From: Paraburkholderia lycopersici
Lineage (GTDB): Bacteria > Pseudomonadota > Gammaproteobacteria > Burkholderiales > Burkholderiaceae
Length of the DNA: 64,000 nt
Assembly (NCBI RefSeq): GCF_900096975.1
Contig: NZ_FMYQ01000018.1
Coordinates: 85,527-149,526 of the forward strand
Direction of reading: 5' to 3'
Shown: positions 29,923 through 42,226 of the stretch, in pieces
Numbering within the stretch: position 1 is the first letter of the stretch
How the letters are laid out: each line of letters opens with the position of its first letter
Notes under the pieces: model-generated
What the model saw: the letters and a program-made list of their open reading frames with translations, nothing else
What the model was told of the DNA's origin: nothing
The model's database searches: none
Position numbers and translations under genes: made by a program

Positions 29923-31083
29923 TCAGCGCGCCGGCAATGGCAGACAGACGGCGAGCCACGCGGGCGGCGCGGACGCGAGTTTGAGCGCGATGGGCGTAAA
30001 GCGGCCGTCGAGCCGCGCCGCGAGATGGAACAGTTCGGCGGCGTTTTTCGGGTCCCATTGGCCGGTATAGCCGGGCAGGCCCGCTTCGCGCCGCTGCGCG
30101 TCGAACGGCACGCTCGAATGCGCGAATTCCTCGTGCGTTTTCTGGCCGAGCGCATACGGCGTGAACCAGTCGAGCGCGGCGGCGAGCGTTGCGCCGTTGG
30201 CCGCGCGTTCGGGCAGCCAGTTGCGGTTGTGGCGGCGCGCGGCGAGCGCGGCCGTCACGAGCGGCTGCAGATCGTAGGTCACGTAGTGCAGCGCGTCGCG
30301 CTCGGTGAAGTCGCGCGTCGAGCCGTCGGGTGCGATGTTGTCGCCGATATGCTCGATGAAAAGCCGCTGCGCCGTCGCGATCATCTTCCGGTTGTCGAGC
30401 GTGAACGCCACCATCGCGATCAGCTTGACGCGATGGCTCTGCCAGTTGTTCGCGAAATTGCCCTTGAGCGGCCGCGGCTGCGCGTCGATCTGCGCGATAT
30501 AGCCGTTCGCGAAGGTGTTCAGGAACTGCATCGTCGCGTTGCGCGTTTTTACGGGTAGCGCGCTCGCGGTCATGTCGTAGGCAAGAATCAGCCCCTCGAA
30601 ACGTGTTTCGTCGATGGGATTGAAAGTCGGCTTGTACGTCGTGACCCAGGCGAGCAGGAAGCGGTCCACGAGCTTCAGGAAGCGCTCGTCGCTCGTTGCG
30701 CGCCACGCGAGCGCGGCGTTGCGCATGAGGTCGAGTTCCTTCGCGGCTTCGACGCTCTGGTCGTAGATGCCCTCGTGCGGCAGCGTGCCCTCGGTATGCA
30801 GGCGCGGCAGCGGATGCGGCACGTCGTTCACGTGCGCCAGCACTTCGGCCACGAGGGCCTTCACGCCCGGGTCGGCGTTGGTGCGCTCGCTCGATTGCAG
30901 CGCCGGAGCCGCGCAGAAGTTCATCGCCGCATGCGCCGCGCCGGCGAACGCCGCACAGACGAGCGCCAGCGCGACGGCAAGGCGTTGCGGACCGCAGCGT
31001 GCCTGCCGGGTCGTCTGGAGGAATGGGCGGATCGGGTTCCGCGTCGAGTCCCGCAGTGGATCCATTCGCACCTTCCGCGCCAT
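29923..31083 (-). CDS. Secreted alginate-lyase-domain protein
   Basis: The 386-aa product has a long basic N-region, then a signal peptide (LAVALALVCAAFAGAAHA). The all-helical body matches the alginate lyase (PL5-type) domain, with NNWQSHRVKLIAMVAF, DGSTRDFTERDALHYVTYDL and the NRNWLPERAANGATL segment. The NNW-H and Y/R residues are those used for catalysis in that family. The polysaccharide substrate is unknown. It sits between gcvP and sdaA on the same strand, a metabolically odd neighbour, and no other polysaccharide gene is nearby. Confidence 0.75.
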   Translation of the reverse strand: MARKVRMDPLRDSTRNPIRPFLQTTRQARCGPQRLAVALALVCAAFAGAAHAAMNFCAAPALQSSERTNADPGVKALVAEVLAHVNDVPHPLPRLHTEGTLPHEGIYDQSVEAAKELDLMRNAALAWRATSDERFLKLVDRFLLAWVTTYKPTFNPIDETRFEGLILAYDMTASALPVKTRNATMQFLNTFANGYIAQIDAQPRPLKGNFANNWQSHRVKLIAMVAFTLDNRKMIATAQRLFIEHIGDNIAPDGSTRDFTERDALHYVTYDLQPLVTAALAARRHNRNWLPERAANGATLAAALDWFTPYALGQKTHEEFAHSSVPFDAQRREAGLPGYTGQWDPKNAAELFHLAARLDGRFTPIALKLASAPPAWLAVCLPLPAR

Positions 31084-31210
31084 GCGCGACTCCCTGATTC
31101 AAGGCTGACAGGTGTGTGATGTTAGCGGTTTGCGGCGGCAAATGTGAGGGAGATGACAGCCGCTGCATCGACCGGCGTCGACACAGCGGCCCTGCGGGCT
31201 TCGCGGTGGC

Positions 31211-34162
<2,952 letters not shown>

Positions 34163-34241
34163 AGGGATTCCTGCGGGCGCGGGCGGCACGGGCGAAAGGC
34201 GCGCCACCGCGCCGTTACGATTACAAATGCGGGTGTGGCGA

Positions 34242-34622
34242 TCAGGCGCCGATGGCCTTTTCGTAGCCGGCGGCGTCGAGCAGCTTGTCGAGCGAGGCGC
34301 CTGCGGCGGGCTTGATCTTGAAGAGCCACGATTCGTACGGTGCGCCGTTGACCTGGTCGGGCGTGTCGACGAGCGAAGTGTTCGACTCGATGATTTCGCC
34401 GGAAACCGGCGCGTAGATGTCCGAAGCGGCCTTGACCGACTCGATCACGGCGACGGCGTCGCCGGCCGCGACCGTGCGGCCCGCTTCGGGCAATTCGAGG
34501 AACACGATGTCGCCGAGCGCTTCCTGCGCGTGGTCGGTGATGCCGACGGTCAGCGTGCCGTCGGCTTCGACGCGGGTCCACTCGTGCGATTCGGTGTATT
34601 TCAGATCGGCCGGGATGCTCAT
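34242..34622 (-). CDS. gcvH: Glycine cleavage system H protein GcvH
   Basis: GcvH is the lipoyl carrier shuttling the aminomethyl group between P, T and L proteins. The 126-aa product carries the lipoylation site lysine in AVIESVKAASDIYAPVSGE near residue 64 and the C-terminal WLFKIKPAAG. Length is typical. It lies between gcvT and gcvP, with about 80 nt on each side. Confidence 0.98.
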   Translation of the reverse strand: MSIPADLKYTESHEWTRVEADGTLTVGITDHAQEALGDIVFLELPEAGRTVAAGDAVAVIESVKAASDIYAPVSGEIIESNTSLVDTPDQVNGAPYESWLFKIKPAAGASLDKLLDAAGYEKAIGA

Positions 34623-34705
34623 GGGTTGCTCCAGTGCGTGTTTGGTTTGAGGCTTCGAAAAAGGGGAGAGCGTGCGCGCGCCCGTTGTGCGGTCGAGCGC
34701 ACGGA

Positions 34706-35824
34706 TCAGGCGGCCAGCACCTTGCCGTTGCGCACGAACGGCAGTTTTACCACGCTTGCGGGAAGCGCCTTGTCACGGATCTGCACCTGCACGAGGTCGC
34801 CCGGCTGCACGCCCTGGGGCACGCGCGCGAAGGCGATGGATTCCTGCATCGTCGGCGAGAAGGTGCCGCTCGTGATCTCGCCTTCGCCGAGCGGCGTGAG
34901 CACCTTCTGGTGCGCGCGCAGCACGCCGCCCGCCTTGCCGTTCTCCTTCTGCAGGATCAGGCCGACGAAGGCCGAACGCGCGCCGTTCGCTTCGAGCGCC
35001 TGGCGGCCGACGAAGTCGCGCGGCTCCTTCATGTCGACGGTCCAGGCGAGACCGGCGTCGAGCGGCGAGACGCCGTCGTCCATGTCCTGGCCGTAGAGGT
35101 TCATGCCCGCTTCGAGGCGCAGCGTGTCGCGCGCGCCGAGGCCGCAGGGCTTCACGCCCTGGCGCTGCAGGGCGTCCCAGAATTCGCATACGGCGACGCT
35201 CGGGAGCACGACTTCGAAGCCGTCCTCGCCGGTGTAGCCCGTGCGCGCGATCATCAGCTCGCCGAACGGCGTCGCCTCGATCTTCGCGGCGTTGAAGGGC
35301 TTGAGGATTTCGGTGGCGCTGCGCGAGGAGGGCGCGACCTGCCAGACTTTTTCGCGCGCGTTCGGGCCCTGCACGGCGACGATGGCCAGGTCGCGGCGCG
35401 GCGTGATGGTGAGGCCGAAGCCGCCTTCGGCGTTGAGCTTCTCGAACCAGGCAATGTCTTTTTCGGCGGTGCCGGCGTTGACGACGGTGCGGAACTGATC
35501 GTCGGCGAAGTAGTAGACGATCAGGTCGTCGATCACGCCGCCTTCGGGATTGAGCATGCACGAGTAGAGTGCCTTGCCCGGCGCGGCGAGCTTCGCGACA
35601 TTGTTGGCGAGCGCGCGGGAGAAGAACGCGCGGGCCTTCGCGCCCGCGAAATCCACGACGCACATGTGCGAGACGTCGAACATGCCGGCGTCGGTGCGCA
35701 CGGCGCGATGCTCGTCGATCTGCGAGCCGTAGTTGACGGGCATGTCCCAGCCGCCGAAGTCGACCATGCGGGCATTGAGCGCGCGGTGCGTGTCGTTCAG
35801 CGGGGTGCGTTTGAGTTCGGTCAT
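34706..35824 (-). CDS. gcvT: Aminomethyltransferase GcvT (glycine cleavage T protein)
   Basis: GcvT transfers the methylene unit from GcvH to tetrahydrofolate, releasing ammonia. The 372-aa protein shows VDFGGWDMPVNYGSQIDEH, DVSHMCVVDFAG, YTGEDGFEVVLPS and the C-terminal glycine-rich LGEGEITSGTFSPTM, all diagnostic. It is the first gene after the tandem glycine riboswitch, so expression should rise with glycine. Confidence 0.97.
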   Translation of the reverse strand: MTELKRTPLNDTHRALNARMVDFGGWDMPVNYGSQIDEHRAVRTDAGMFDVSHMCVVDFAGAKARAFFSRALANNVAKLAAPGKALYSCMLNPEGGVIDDLIVYYFADDQFRTVVNAGTAEKDIAWFEKLNAEGGFGLTITPRRDLAIVAVQGPNAREKVWQVAPSSRSATEILKPFNAAKIEATPFGELMIARTGYTGEDGFEVVLPSVAVCEFWDALQRQGVKPCGLGARDTLRLEAGMNLYGQDMDDGVSPLDAGLAWTVDMKEPRDFVGRQALEANGARSAFVGLILQKENGKAGGVLRAHQKVLTPLGEGEITSGTFSPTMQESIAFARVPQGVQPGDLVQVQIRDKALPASVVKLPFVRNGKVLAA

Positions 35825-35861
35825 GGGGCCTCAGGGGGTCACGAAAAATCGCGCGAAAACG

Positions 35862-35920
35862 AAAAAGGCCATGCAGGAAACGCCGCGGGCACGATGCCCG
35901 TGGTCATTTCCTGCATGGCC
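35862..35920 (-). terminator. Riboswitch-controlled intrinsic terminator before gcvT
   Basis: On the minus strand GGCCATGCAGGAAA pairs with TTTCCTGCATGGCC, a 14-bp stem that encloses a small inner hairpin (GGGC/GCCC) and is followed by TTTTT. It lies between the second glycine aptamer and the gcvT start, in the right place for an expression platform. Confidence 0.8.
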
Positions 35921-35921
35921 C

Positions 35922-36206
35922 CTCTGTCCTCGGTACCTGAGAGATTGCGCCGTTGATGCCGGCGCGCGCCCCTTCGGTGGGCAGCCTGAACGTCCGGCGC
36001 GTGCACGACGCGCCACGGTTCTACTGCCGCTCTCCAGAGTTGCGGACTTGTCGGCTGTTCCGTTTGCCTCGCACTGGGGTGTGACCCGGGGTGTGAAGCG
36101 GACGAATCAGCGGTCCGGCGCGCACGGTCCTTTTGCCTGAGAGTTTGTGGGTTGCCCCTTCGGCGGCGCCGGTTGCACATATCGCGGCAACCGGCGCGCT
36201 CTCCCG
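35922..36206 (-). promoter_or_regulatory. Tandem glycine riboswitch (two aptamers)
   Basis: Read on the minus strand, the first aptamer (36206-36127) shows GGGAGAG, then GCCGAAGGGGCA, then CTCTCAGGCAAAAGG. The second (about 36037-35922) shows GGAGAG, CCGAAGGGGC and CTCTCAGGTACC. These are the conserved core elements of the gcvT riboswitch class, in the usual tandem order before gcvT. A possible terminator follows directly. Binding of glycine would favour read-through into gcvT-gcvH-gcvP. Confidence 0.92.
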
Positions 36207-36430
36207 GCGCGCGCAGCGATTGTGCGCGACGCCTTGGGCCTGTGTCAATGCGGAAAAATTCTGCGCGCGGCGCGTGGAGGCGGCCGGAAGGCATGCTGGT
36301 ATGGGCTTGCGCCGACTGGCCGCGTGCATTGCGCAGCGCCGTGGGGAAAACGGGGGCGGGTCGTCTGGCAGGGAGGCGCGCATGACGAAGCGCACGAACC
36401 GCTGTCGCGCGGCTCGCGCCTGGCTTGCGC

Positions 36431-36793
36431 CTATTCGCCGATGGCGCGTGCGGCGGTATCGAGTTCCTGATTCAGCACGTGCTGCTCGTCGACGGAAATA
36501 CCGCCGCCGTGCTGGGCTGCCATGTCGTGCGCTTCGCTGTGGATCGTCTCGAGGCGGTGATGGAGCGCGCCGCCTTGGGGCGGCGGGTAGTAGCCCTGAT
36601 CCACGCGCGTGTCGATGCGATGGCTCAGGCTTTCGATGCGGCCATCGACTTGGTGCAGGCGATCGACGGCGGCCTCGTGTGAACCTGGCCCGGCGGGCCG
36701 CGGAGGCGCCGGCCGCTTGACCGTGCAGGCCGCGAGGATCGAGACGACTGCGCCGGCGACGGCAAGGCGCAGAGCGCGAGGGTAACGGGTCAT
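36431..36793 (-). CDS. Small predicted lipoprotein
   Basis: The 120-aa product starts with a basic stretch and hydrophobic helix ending in the lipobox SILAAC, so the cysteine at about residue 23 should be lipidated. The remainder is hydrophilic and helical with a proline-rich start and no named domain that I recognise. The start at 36793 is chosen because it creates the signal peptide; the longer upstream frame is arginine-rich. It faces the gcvT riboswitch region across about 220 nt. Confidence 0.7.
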   Translation of the reverse strand: MTRYPRALRLAVAGAVVSILAACTVKRPAPPRPAGPGSHEAAVDRLHQVDGRIESLSHRIDTRVDQGYYPPPQGGALHHRLETIHSEAHDMAAQHGGGISVDEQHVLNQELDTAARAIGE

Positions 36794-37006
36794 CGAGATT
36801 CTCCTTCTATGGCGTCCTGCTCCGTTTCCTGTGCGGCACGTCCGCAAACGCCTGGCTATTGGTGCCTGATGACCAGGCTGCCGCGCCCGGATGTAACCGT
36901 TTGCATGGGCCTTTCGGCGGCGTCGGGCGAATGCAGGCGCACAGTGCAACGGCGGTCGCGGGCTCGGGCGCGGAATCGAGGTGCCCCGACCCGCGCCGCA
37001 GCGCTA

Positions 37007-38056
37007 TCAGGACTGACGCACGAATGCGAGCGTGCGGCCTTCCCTGGCGCTTTGCATCGCGAGCTCGATCAGCGTCATGACGTCGATGGCGTCCTGCGGG
37101 CTCACCGGAAACGGCTTGCCTTCGCGGATCGCCGCCGCGAGCGCGCGATACAGGTCCGCGTAGTTGCCGGCCGCATTGGGCACTTCACGGCCGGTTTCCT
37201 GGCCGTCGTCGCACAGCACGTGCAGGCGGCCCGCTTCGTTGCCGTCGCCGAAACCGGGCTGGCCGGGGCGCAGTCCGGCTTTGAGCTGATCTTCCTGCGT
37301 GTCGAGCCCATTCTTCAGATAGCTGCCGCGCGTGCCGTGAATCGCGAAGCGCGGCGCGAACGCGGCGAGCGCGCTCGCGTGCAGCACGGCGTCGTGGTGC
37401 GGGTAGCGCAGAACGAGGTGCGCATAGTCGGGCGCGCTCGCGTTGTCGCGGCGCGTGTGGACGAATGCCGTGATCGAGTCGGGCGCGCCGAAGAGCGCCA
37501 ACGCCTGGTCGATCAGATGGGGTCCGAGATCGTAGAGCAGGCCGCCGCCGCGTGTGGCGTCCTCGCGCCAGCGCTGGCGCACCAGCGGGCGGAAGCGGTC
37601 GAAATGCGACTCGTAATGCGTCACGCGGCCAAGCTCGCCACCCGCGATCAGCTCGCGAACGGTGAGGAAATCGCCGTCCCAGCGGCGATTGTGGAACGGC
37701 GCGAACACGAGGCCGCGCTGCTTCGCGATGGCTGCGAGCGTGCGCGCCTGCCCGGCCGTAAGCGTGACCGGCTTGTCGACGAGCACGTGCTTGCCGCGCT
37801 CGAGTGTGCGGCGCGCGAGCTCGTAGTGCGTGTCGTTGGGCGTGGCGATCACGACGCATTCGATGGCGTCGATCGAGAGCAGCGTGTCGAGGTCGGGGAC
37901 GATCGCGGCGTCGGGATAATCGGCCTGGGCGCGATCGGCCTGGCTTGTCGCGATGGCGGCAAGCCGGGCCGCGCCGCTATGCGCGATCACGGGTGCGTGG
38001 AAGGTCTGGCCGGCGAAGCCGTAGCCCATCAGGCCGATTTGCAGCGGGGAAGTCAT
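37007..38056 (-). CDS. Gfo/Idh/MocA-family NAD(P)-dependent oxidoreductase
   Basis: The 349-aa product has an N-terminal Rossmann fold with GLMGYGFAGQTFHAPVI, the active-site motif KHVLVDKPVTLT (lysine of the E/DKP motif), and the C-terminal Gfo/Idh fold with DLGPHLIDQALALFG. The DLGPH-x3-D pattern is typical of inositol/sugar dehydrogenases of the IolW/YdgJ type. The substrate is unknown. The start at 38056 is family-like; the same frame stays open far upstream only because it is antisense to rep. Confidence 0.85.
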   Translation of the reverse strand: MTSPLQIGLMGYGFAGQTFHAPVIAHSGAARLAAIATSQADRAQADYPDAAIVPDLDTLLSIDAIECVVIATPNDTHYELARRTLERGKHVLVDKPVTLTAGQARTLAAIAKQRGLVFAPFHNRRWDGDFLTVRELIAGGELGRVTHYESHFDRFRPLVRQRWREDATRGGGLLYDLGPHLIDQALALFGAPDSITAFVHTRRDNASAPDYAHLVLRYPHHDAVLHASALAAFAPRFAIHGTRGSYLKNGLDTQEDQLKAGLRPGQPGFGDGNEAGRLHVLCDDGQETGREVPNAAGNYADLYRALAAAIREGKPFPVSPQDAIDVMTLIELAMQSAREGRTLAFVRQS

Positions 38057-38464
38057 GGGGCGATTCCTCAAGGGACGGCGCGGCGCGAGCCGCGGCCGCG
38101 GTGGGCCGGAGGGCTTATTGTGGCACGCGGTGGGGGGCGGGTGGGATGGGCGGGCGCGTGGCGGGCAGGGGAATTCGGGCGGCGTGGGACGCGGTGGCGA
38201 GGCTGCGGCGGCGCGGTGTGGCGGGCGGCCGCGTGGGCGCCGCGCCGCGTGGCTTGCCGGGCGGAGATCGGGTGGATGTCGCCGGATGCGGGGCGGCTCC
38301 TCGTCCGGATCGTCATCGGGGCTTCGTCGGGTCGCCGTGTTAACATCGCACCTCTCGCGTGCCGGTCCGGCCGCCTCGCGCGGTGCGGCCGCGGCGTTTC
38401 GATGCCGCCCCTTTGACGCGCCGCACGCACCCCGTCTTTTACCCGTTTTTCCAGTCCAGCAACG
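38057..38464. other. 408-nt divergent intergenic region, no gene seen
   Basis: Very GC-rich DNA between the divergent oxidoreductase and rep genes. I see no clear promoter hexamers, repeat or RNA; both genes presumably start transcription here. Confidence 0.4.
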
Positions 38465-40555
38465 ATGTCCGCAGGCCTCAATTCCGCCCAAAGCGAAGCG
38501 GTGCGCTATCTCGACGGTCCCTGTCTCGTGCTCGCCGGCGCGGGCAGCGGCAAGACGCGCGTCATCACGCAGAAGATCGCGCACCTCATCGAAGCGAAAG
38601 GCTTCGAGCCGCGCCACATCGCGGCCGTCACGTTCACGAACAAGGCCGCCGCCGAAATGCGCGAGCGCGTGGGCAAGCTGCTCGAAGGCAAGACGCTCAC
38701 CACGCCCGGCAAGGAAGGCCGCAAGGTGCCGGTGAACCAGCTCACCGTCTGCACGTTCCACTCGCTCGGCGTGCAGATTCTGCGTCAGGAGGCCGAGCAT
38801 CTCGGGCTCAAGCCCCAGTTCTCGATCATGGACGCCGACGACTGCTTCGCCATGATCCAGGAGCAGGTGGGCTCGACCGACAAGGGTTTCATCCGCAAGA
38901 TCCAGTCGATCATCTCGCTCTGGAAGAACGGCCTCGTGATGCCCGAAGAGGCGCTCGCGACGGCCTCGAACGAGGACGAGCACCAGGCCGCCATCGTCTA
39001 CCGCAACTACGTGGCGACGCTGCACGCGTACCAGGCCGTCGATTTCGACGACCTGATCCGCCTGCCCGCCGAACTGTTCGCGAAAAACGAGCCCGTGCGC
39101 GACAAGTGGCAGAACAAGCTGCGCTACCTGCTGATCGACGAGTACCAGGACACCAACGCCTGCCAGTACGAATTGCTGAAGCTGCTGGCGGGCCCGCGCG
39201 CGGCGTTCACGGCGGTGGGCGACGACGACCAGGCCATCTACGGCTGGCGCGGCGCCACGCTCGAGAACCTCGCGCAGCTCGGCAAGGACTTCCCGAAGCT
39301 GCACGTCATCAAGCTGGAGCAGAACTACCGCTCGACGGTGCGTATTCTCACGGCGGCGAACAACGTCATCGCGAACAACCCGAAGCTGTTCGAGAAGAAG
39401 CTCTGGTCCGAGCACGGCATGGGCGACTCCATCACCGTCACGCCCTGCAACGACGAAGAGCACGAAGCCGAGTCGGTCGTGTTCCGGCTTTCGGCGCACA
39501 AGTTCGAGCGGCGCGCGCAGTTTCGCGACTACGCGATCCTCTACCGCGGCAATTTCCAGGCGCGCATCTTCGAGCAGGTGCTGCGCCGCGAGCGCATTCC
39601 GTACGTGCTCTCGGGCGGCCAGTCGTTCTTCGACAAGGCCGAAATCAAGGATCTCTGCGCCTACCTGCGCCTGATCGCCAATCACGACGACGATCCCGCA
39701 TTCATCCGCGCGATCACCACGCCGCGGCGCGGCGTCGGCAACACCACGCTGGAAGCGCTCGGCGCGTTCGCGGGGCAGGCGAAGGTGTCGCTGTTCGAGG
39801 CCGTGTACATGGGCGGCATCGAGGCGCGGCTCTCGGCGCGCCAGGTCGAGCCGATGCGCGTGTTCTGCGACTTCATGCAGCGCCTCGCCGAGCGCGCGCA
39901 CAAGGATCCGGCGACCGTCGTGCTCGACGACCTGATGGAAGCGATCCACTACGAGGCGTATCTCTACGACGCCTTCGACGAGCGCCAGGCGCAGTCGAAG
40001 TGGCAGAACGTGCTCGAATTCCTGGAGTGGCTCAAGCGCAAGGGCACGAAGCCCGAGCCGGAGATCGGCGAAGACAGCGAAGCCACCGGCTACGACAGTG
40101 CCGATGGTCTGGCCGACACCGGCAAGAACCTCATGGGCCTGATCCAGACCGTGGCGCTGATGTCGATGCTCGAAGGCAAGGAAGAGGACCCGGATGCGGT
40201 GCGGCTTTCGACCGTCCATGCGTCGAAGGGGCTGGAGTATCCGCACGTGTTCCTCGTGGGCGTGGAAGAGGGGATCATGCCGCACCGCGGCGGCTCGGAC
40301 GACGACGTGATCGACGACGCGCGCATCGAGGAAGAGCGCCGCCTCATGTACGTGGCGATCACGCGCGCGCAGCGCAGCCTGCACCTGAACTGGTGCAAGA
40401 AGCGCAAGCGGGCGCGCGAGACGGTGGTGTGCGAGGCGTCGCGCTTCATCCCGGAGATGGGTCTCGACGACGCGCCGCCGCCCACGGCCGAGGAAGCGCC
40501 GATGACGCCGAAGGACCGGCTCGCGAGTTTGAAGGCGTTGTTGCAGAAGGGGTGA
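38465..40555 (+). CDS. rep: ATP-dependent DNA helicase Rep (UvrD/Rep/PcrA superfamily 1)
   Basis: A 3'-5' superfamily 1A helicase that helps forks pass protein barriers. The 696-aa product has Walker A LVLAGAGSGKTRVIT near 22-36, motif Ia TFTNKAAAEMRERV, Walker B LIDEYQDTN, motif III GDDDQAIYGWRGA, motif V VHASKGLEYPHVFLVG and motif VI EERRLMYVAITRAQ. The length suits Rep rather than UvrD (~720) or RecB-like proteins, but Rep versus PcrA cannot be settled from sequence alone. No partner gene is adjacent. Confidence 0.88.
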   Translation: MSAGLNSAQSEAVRYLDGPCLVLAGAGSGKTRVITQKIAHLIEAKGFEPRHIAAVTFTNKAAAEMRERVGKLLEGKTLTTPGKEGRKVPVNQLTVCTFHSLGVQILRQEAEHLGLKPQFSIMDADDCFAMIQEQVGSTDKGFIRKIQSIISLWKNGLVMPEEALATASNEDEHQAAIVYRNYVATLHAYQAVDFDDLIRLPAELFAKNEPVRDKWQNKLRYLLIDEYQDTNACQYELLKLLAGPRAAFTAVGDDDQAIYGWRGATLENLAQLGKDFPKLHVIKLEQNYRSTVRILTAANNVIANNPKLFEKKLWSEHGMGDSITVTPCNDEEHEAESVVFRLSAHKFERRAQFRDYAILYRGNFQARIFEQVLRRERIPYVLSGGQSFFDKAEIKDLCAYLRLIANHDDDPAFIRAITTPRRGVGNTTLEALGAFAGQAKVSLFEAVYMGGIEARLSARQVEPMRVFCDFMQRLAERAHKDPATVVLDDLMEAIHYEAYLYDAFDERQAQSKWQNVLEFLEWLKRKGTKPEPEIGEDSEATGYDSADGLADTGKNLMGLIQTVALMSMLEGKEEDPDAVRLSTVHASKGLEYPHVFLVGVEEGIMPHRGGSDDDVIDDARIEEERRLMYVAITRAQRSLHLNWCKKRKRARETVVCEASRFIPEMGLDDAPPPTAEEAPMTPKDRLASLKALLQKG

Positions 40556-40642
40556 TGACCCTGCGCGCGGGGATGTTTTAGATTTTCGAGATGTACCTGG
40601 CAGTAGAGTGAGCCCCCTCCCTTGTTTGCTCACGTCGGGACC

Positions 40643-41224
40643 ATGAAAAACTCATTGCTCGCTCATTACCGTCACGCGCTTGAAACTTATATCGATGCGA
40701 AGGACAACACGAAACCGGCGCGCATTCACGAAGCGTTCGCGCCAGAGGCCGTGCTGACATTTTCGCTGGCCACGCAGAACATCGCGTTTCCGTCGCGAAG
40801 CGTTGGCGTGAAGGCGATCGCAAAGACGCTGGTCGGCGATTTCGGCTTGCGCTATTCGCACTGCCGCACATACTACCTTTGCGCCTCCGAAGCTCTTGTC
40901 GCTCATGAGCGCGTAATCGACGCGCTGCCGTGGCTGGTCGTGATGCGCGAGGCGGCGGCGGGCGCACTGCGCATCGGGCACGGCACCTATCGGTGGACTT
41001 TCGATGCCAACGACGCCGCGCCGCGCGTTGTGCAATTCCACATCCGCATTGCGAGAATGGATGTAATCGATGACCCGGACGGCGCGTTGCTCACGCGCTT
41101 GCAGGACGGCCTGAGCTATCCGTGGCTCGCGCCCGGCGATCTGGCCGCGCGCTACGGCGCACTCGCCGACGATGCTTCGGGGTCGTTTGCGTTCGCGCGC
41201 GAATTTGCGCAGCCTGCGCGATGA
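40643..41224 (+). CDS. NTF2/SnoaL-like hypothetical protein
   Basis: The 193-aa product begins with the helix LLAHYRHALETYIDAKDN and then alternates beta strands as in the SnoaL/NTF2 cone fold (AFAPEAVLTFSLATQNIAFPS, GTYRWTFDANDAAPRVVQFHI). Such proteins are small cyclases, isomerases or ligand-binding domains; nothing here fixes a role. The ATG at 40643 is used; seven extra codons upstream are possible. Confidence 0.6.
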   Translation: MKNSLLAHYRHALETYIDAKDNTKPARIHEAFAPEAVLTFSLATQNIAFPSRSVGVKAIAKTLVGDFGLRYSHCRTYYLCASEALVAHERVIDALPWLVVMREAAAGALRIGHGTYRWTFDANDAAPRVVQFHIRIARMDVIDDPDGALLTRLQDGLSYPWLAPGDLAARYGALADDASGSFAFAREFAQPAR

Positions 41225-41250
41225 CGCGCGATTTTCCTGTGGCCGCCGGA

Positions 41251-41290
41251 TAAAAAAATCCCCGCTCGTAGCGCTACGAGCGGGGAAAGT
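41251..41290 (-). terminator. Terminator of the diheme cytochrome gene
   Basis: A perfect 28-bp palindrome TCCCCGCTCGTA/TACGAGCGGGGA with a short loop (41259-41286) is followed on the minus strand by seven T. It lies 25-60 nt after the cytochrome stop. Confidence 0.9.
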
Positions 41291-41314
41291 CGTGCGCCGC
41301 GCGCGCGGATCGCC

Positions 41315-42226
41315 TTACTTCGCGGCGCTCACCATGTAATCGACAGCGGCCTTCACGTCGGCGTCCGAAGCGCTCGAGCCGCCCTTGGGCGGCATCTGGC
41401 CCTTGCCGTGCAGCGCGTAGTTGTAGACCGTGTCCATCGGGTCCTTGAGTCGCGGCGCCCAGTCGGCCTTGTTGCCGAATTTCGGCGCGCCCAGCACGCC
41501 CGCCGCGTGACACGCCTGGCAGACCTGTTGATAGAGCGCCTTGCCGGCCTGCGAGGCGTCGGCGCTTTGTGCGCCGCCGCCCGCAGCGGGCGCGGAGGCG
41601 GTTTGCGGGATGGCTGCGATCGCTGCCGCGGCGGCCTGTGCCTGGGCGGCGTTCGCATCGGCGCCCGATGCCTCCGAAGCCGGGGCTGCCGCCGCGCCCG
41701 ACGCGGCGTTGGCTGCGCCCGGTGCGGGCCTGGGCGGATCCTGGAAACTCGCGCCGCCATGGTTCGCCATGTAGGCGACGGCGAGGCCGATTTCATAGTC
41801 GCTGTAGTCGTCGGGGCTCGTGCCGCCGCGCGGGGGCATCGCGCCCTTGCCGGAGAGCGCCGTTTTCCAGAGCGTGTCGTAGCCCTGCGCGATGCGCGGC
41901 GCCCAGTCGCCGGAATTGCCGAACTTCGGCGCGCCGGCCGCGCCCGAGGCGTGACACGCCGAGCAGACGGCCTGATAGACCTGCTCCCCGGTCTTGTAGA
42001 CGCGCGGCGCAGTGGCGTCGCGGACATTGACCTGCGCGATCGGCGCGATGCGCGCGGCGACTTGCTGGGCGGAGAGTTCGTCGGTGCCTGCGCCGGTGCG
42101 CGTCGTGTTGTCGACGTAGTAGGCGAGCAGAACGATGATGACGATGGGGACGGCAAAGCCGGCGATGACAGCGGCGATCAGCTGACCGGGCGTTTTGATC
42201 GGGGCTCCGTGGGGTGCTTCGCTCAT
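41315..42226 (-). CDS. Membrane-anchored diheme cytochrome c (cytochrome c5-like)
   Basis: The 303-aa protein has one N-terminal membrane anchor (LIAAVIAGFAVPIVIIVLLAY), then two class I cytochrome domains. CSACH and CQACH are the haem-binding motifs, each followed by a GAPKFGN segment and a distal methionine in KGAMPPRGG and KGQMPPKGG. The two domains are internal duplicates joined by an alanine-rich linker. It should shuttle electrons in the periplasm, facing the membrane. The start at 42226 has GGAGAC upstream. Confidence 0.92.
   Translation of the reverse strand: MSEAPHGAPIKTPGQLIAAVIAGFAVPIVIIVLLAYYVDNTTRTGAGTDELSAQQVAARIAPIAQVNVRDATAPRVYKTGEQVYQAVCSACHASGAAGAPKFGNSGDWAPRIAQGYDTLWKTALSGKGAMPPRGGTSPDDYSDYEIGLAVAYMANHGGASFQDPPRPAPGAANAASGAAAAPASEASGADANAAQAQAAAAAIAAIPQTASAPAAGGGAQSADASQAGKALYQQVCQACHAAGVLGAPKFGNKADWAPRLKDPMDTVYNYALHGKGQMPPKGGSSASDADVKAAVDYMVSAAK

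Noticed and set aside
38057..40633. A minus-strand reading frame of over 1200 codons across the rep gene
   Set aside because: It is antisense to a helicase with all motifs intact, is rich in Arg/His, and only its last 349 codons (the oxidoreductase) are protein-like; long antisense frames are common at this GC content.
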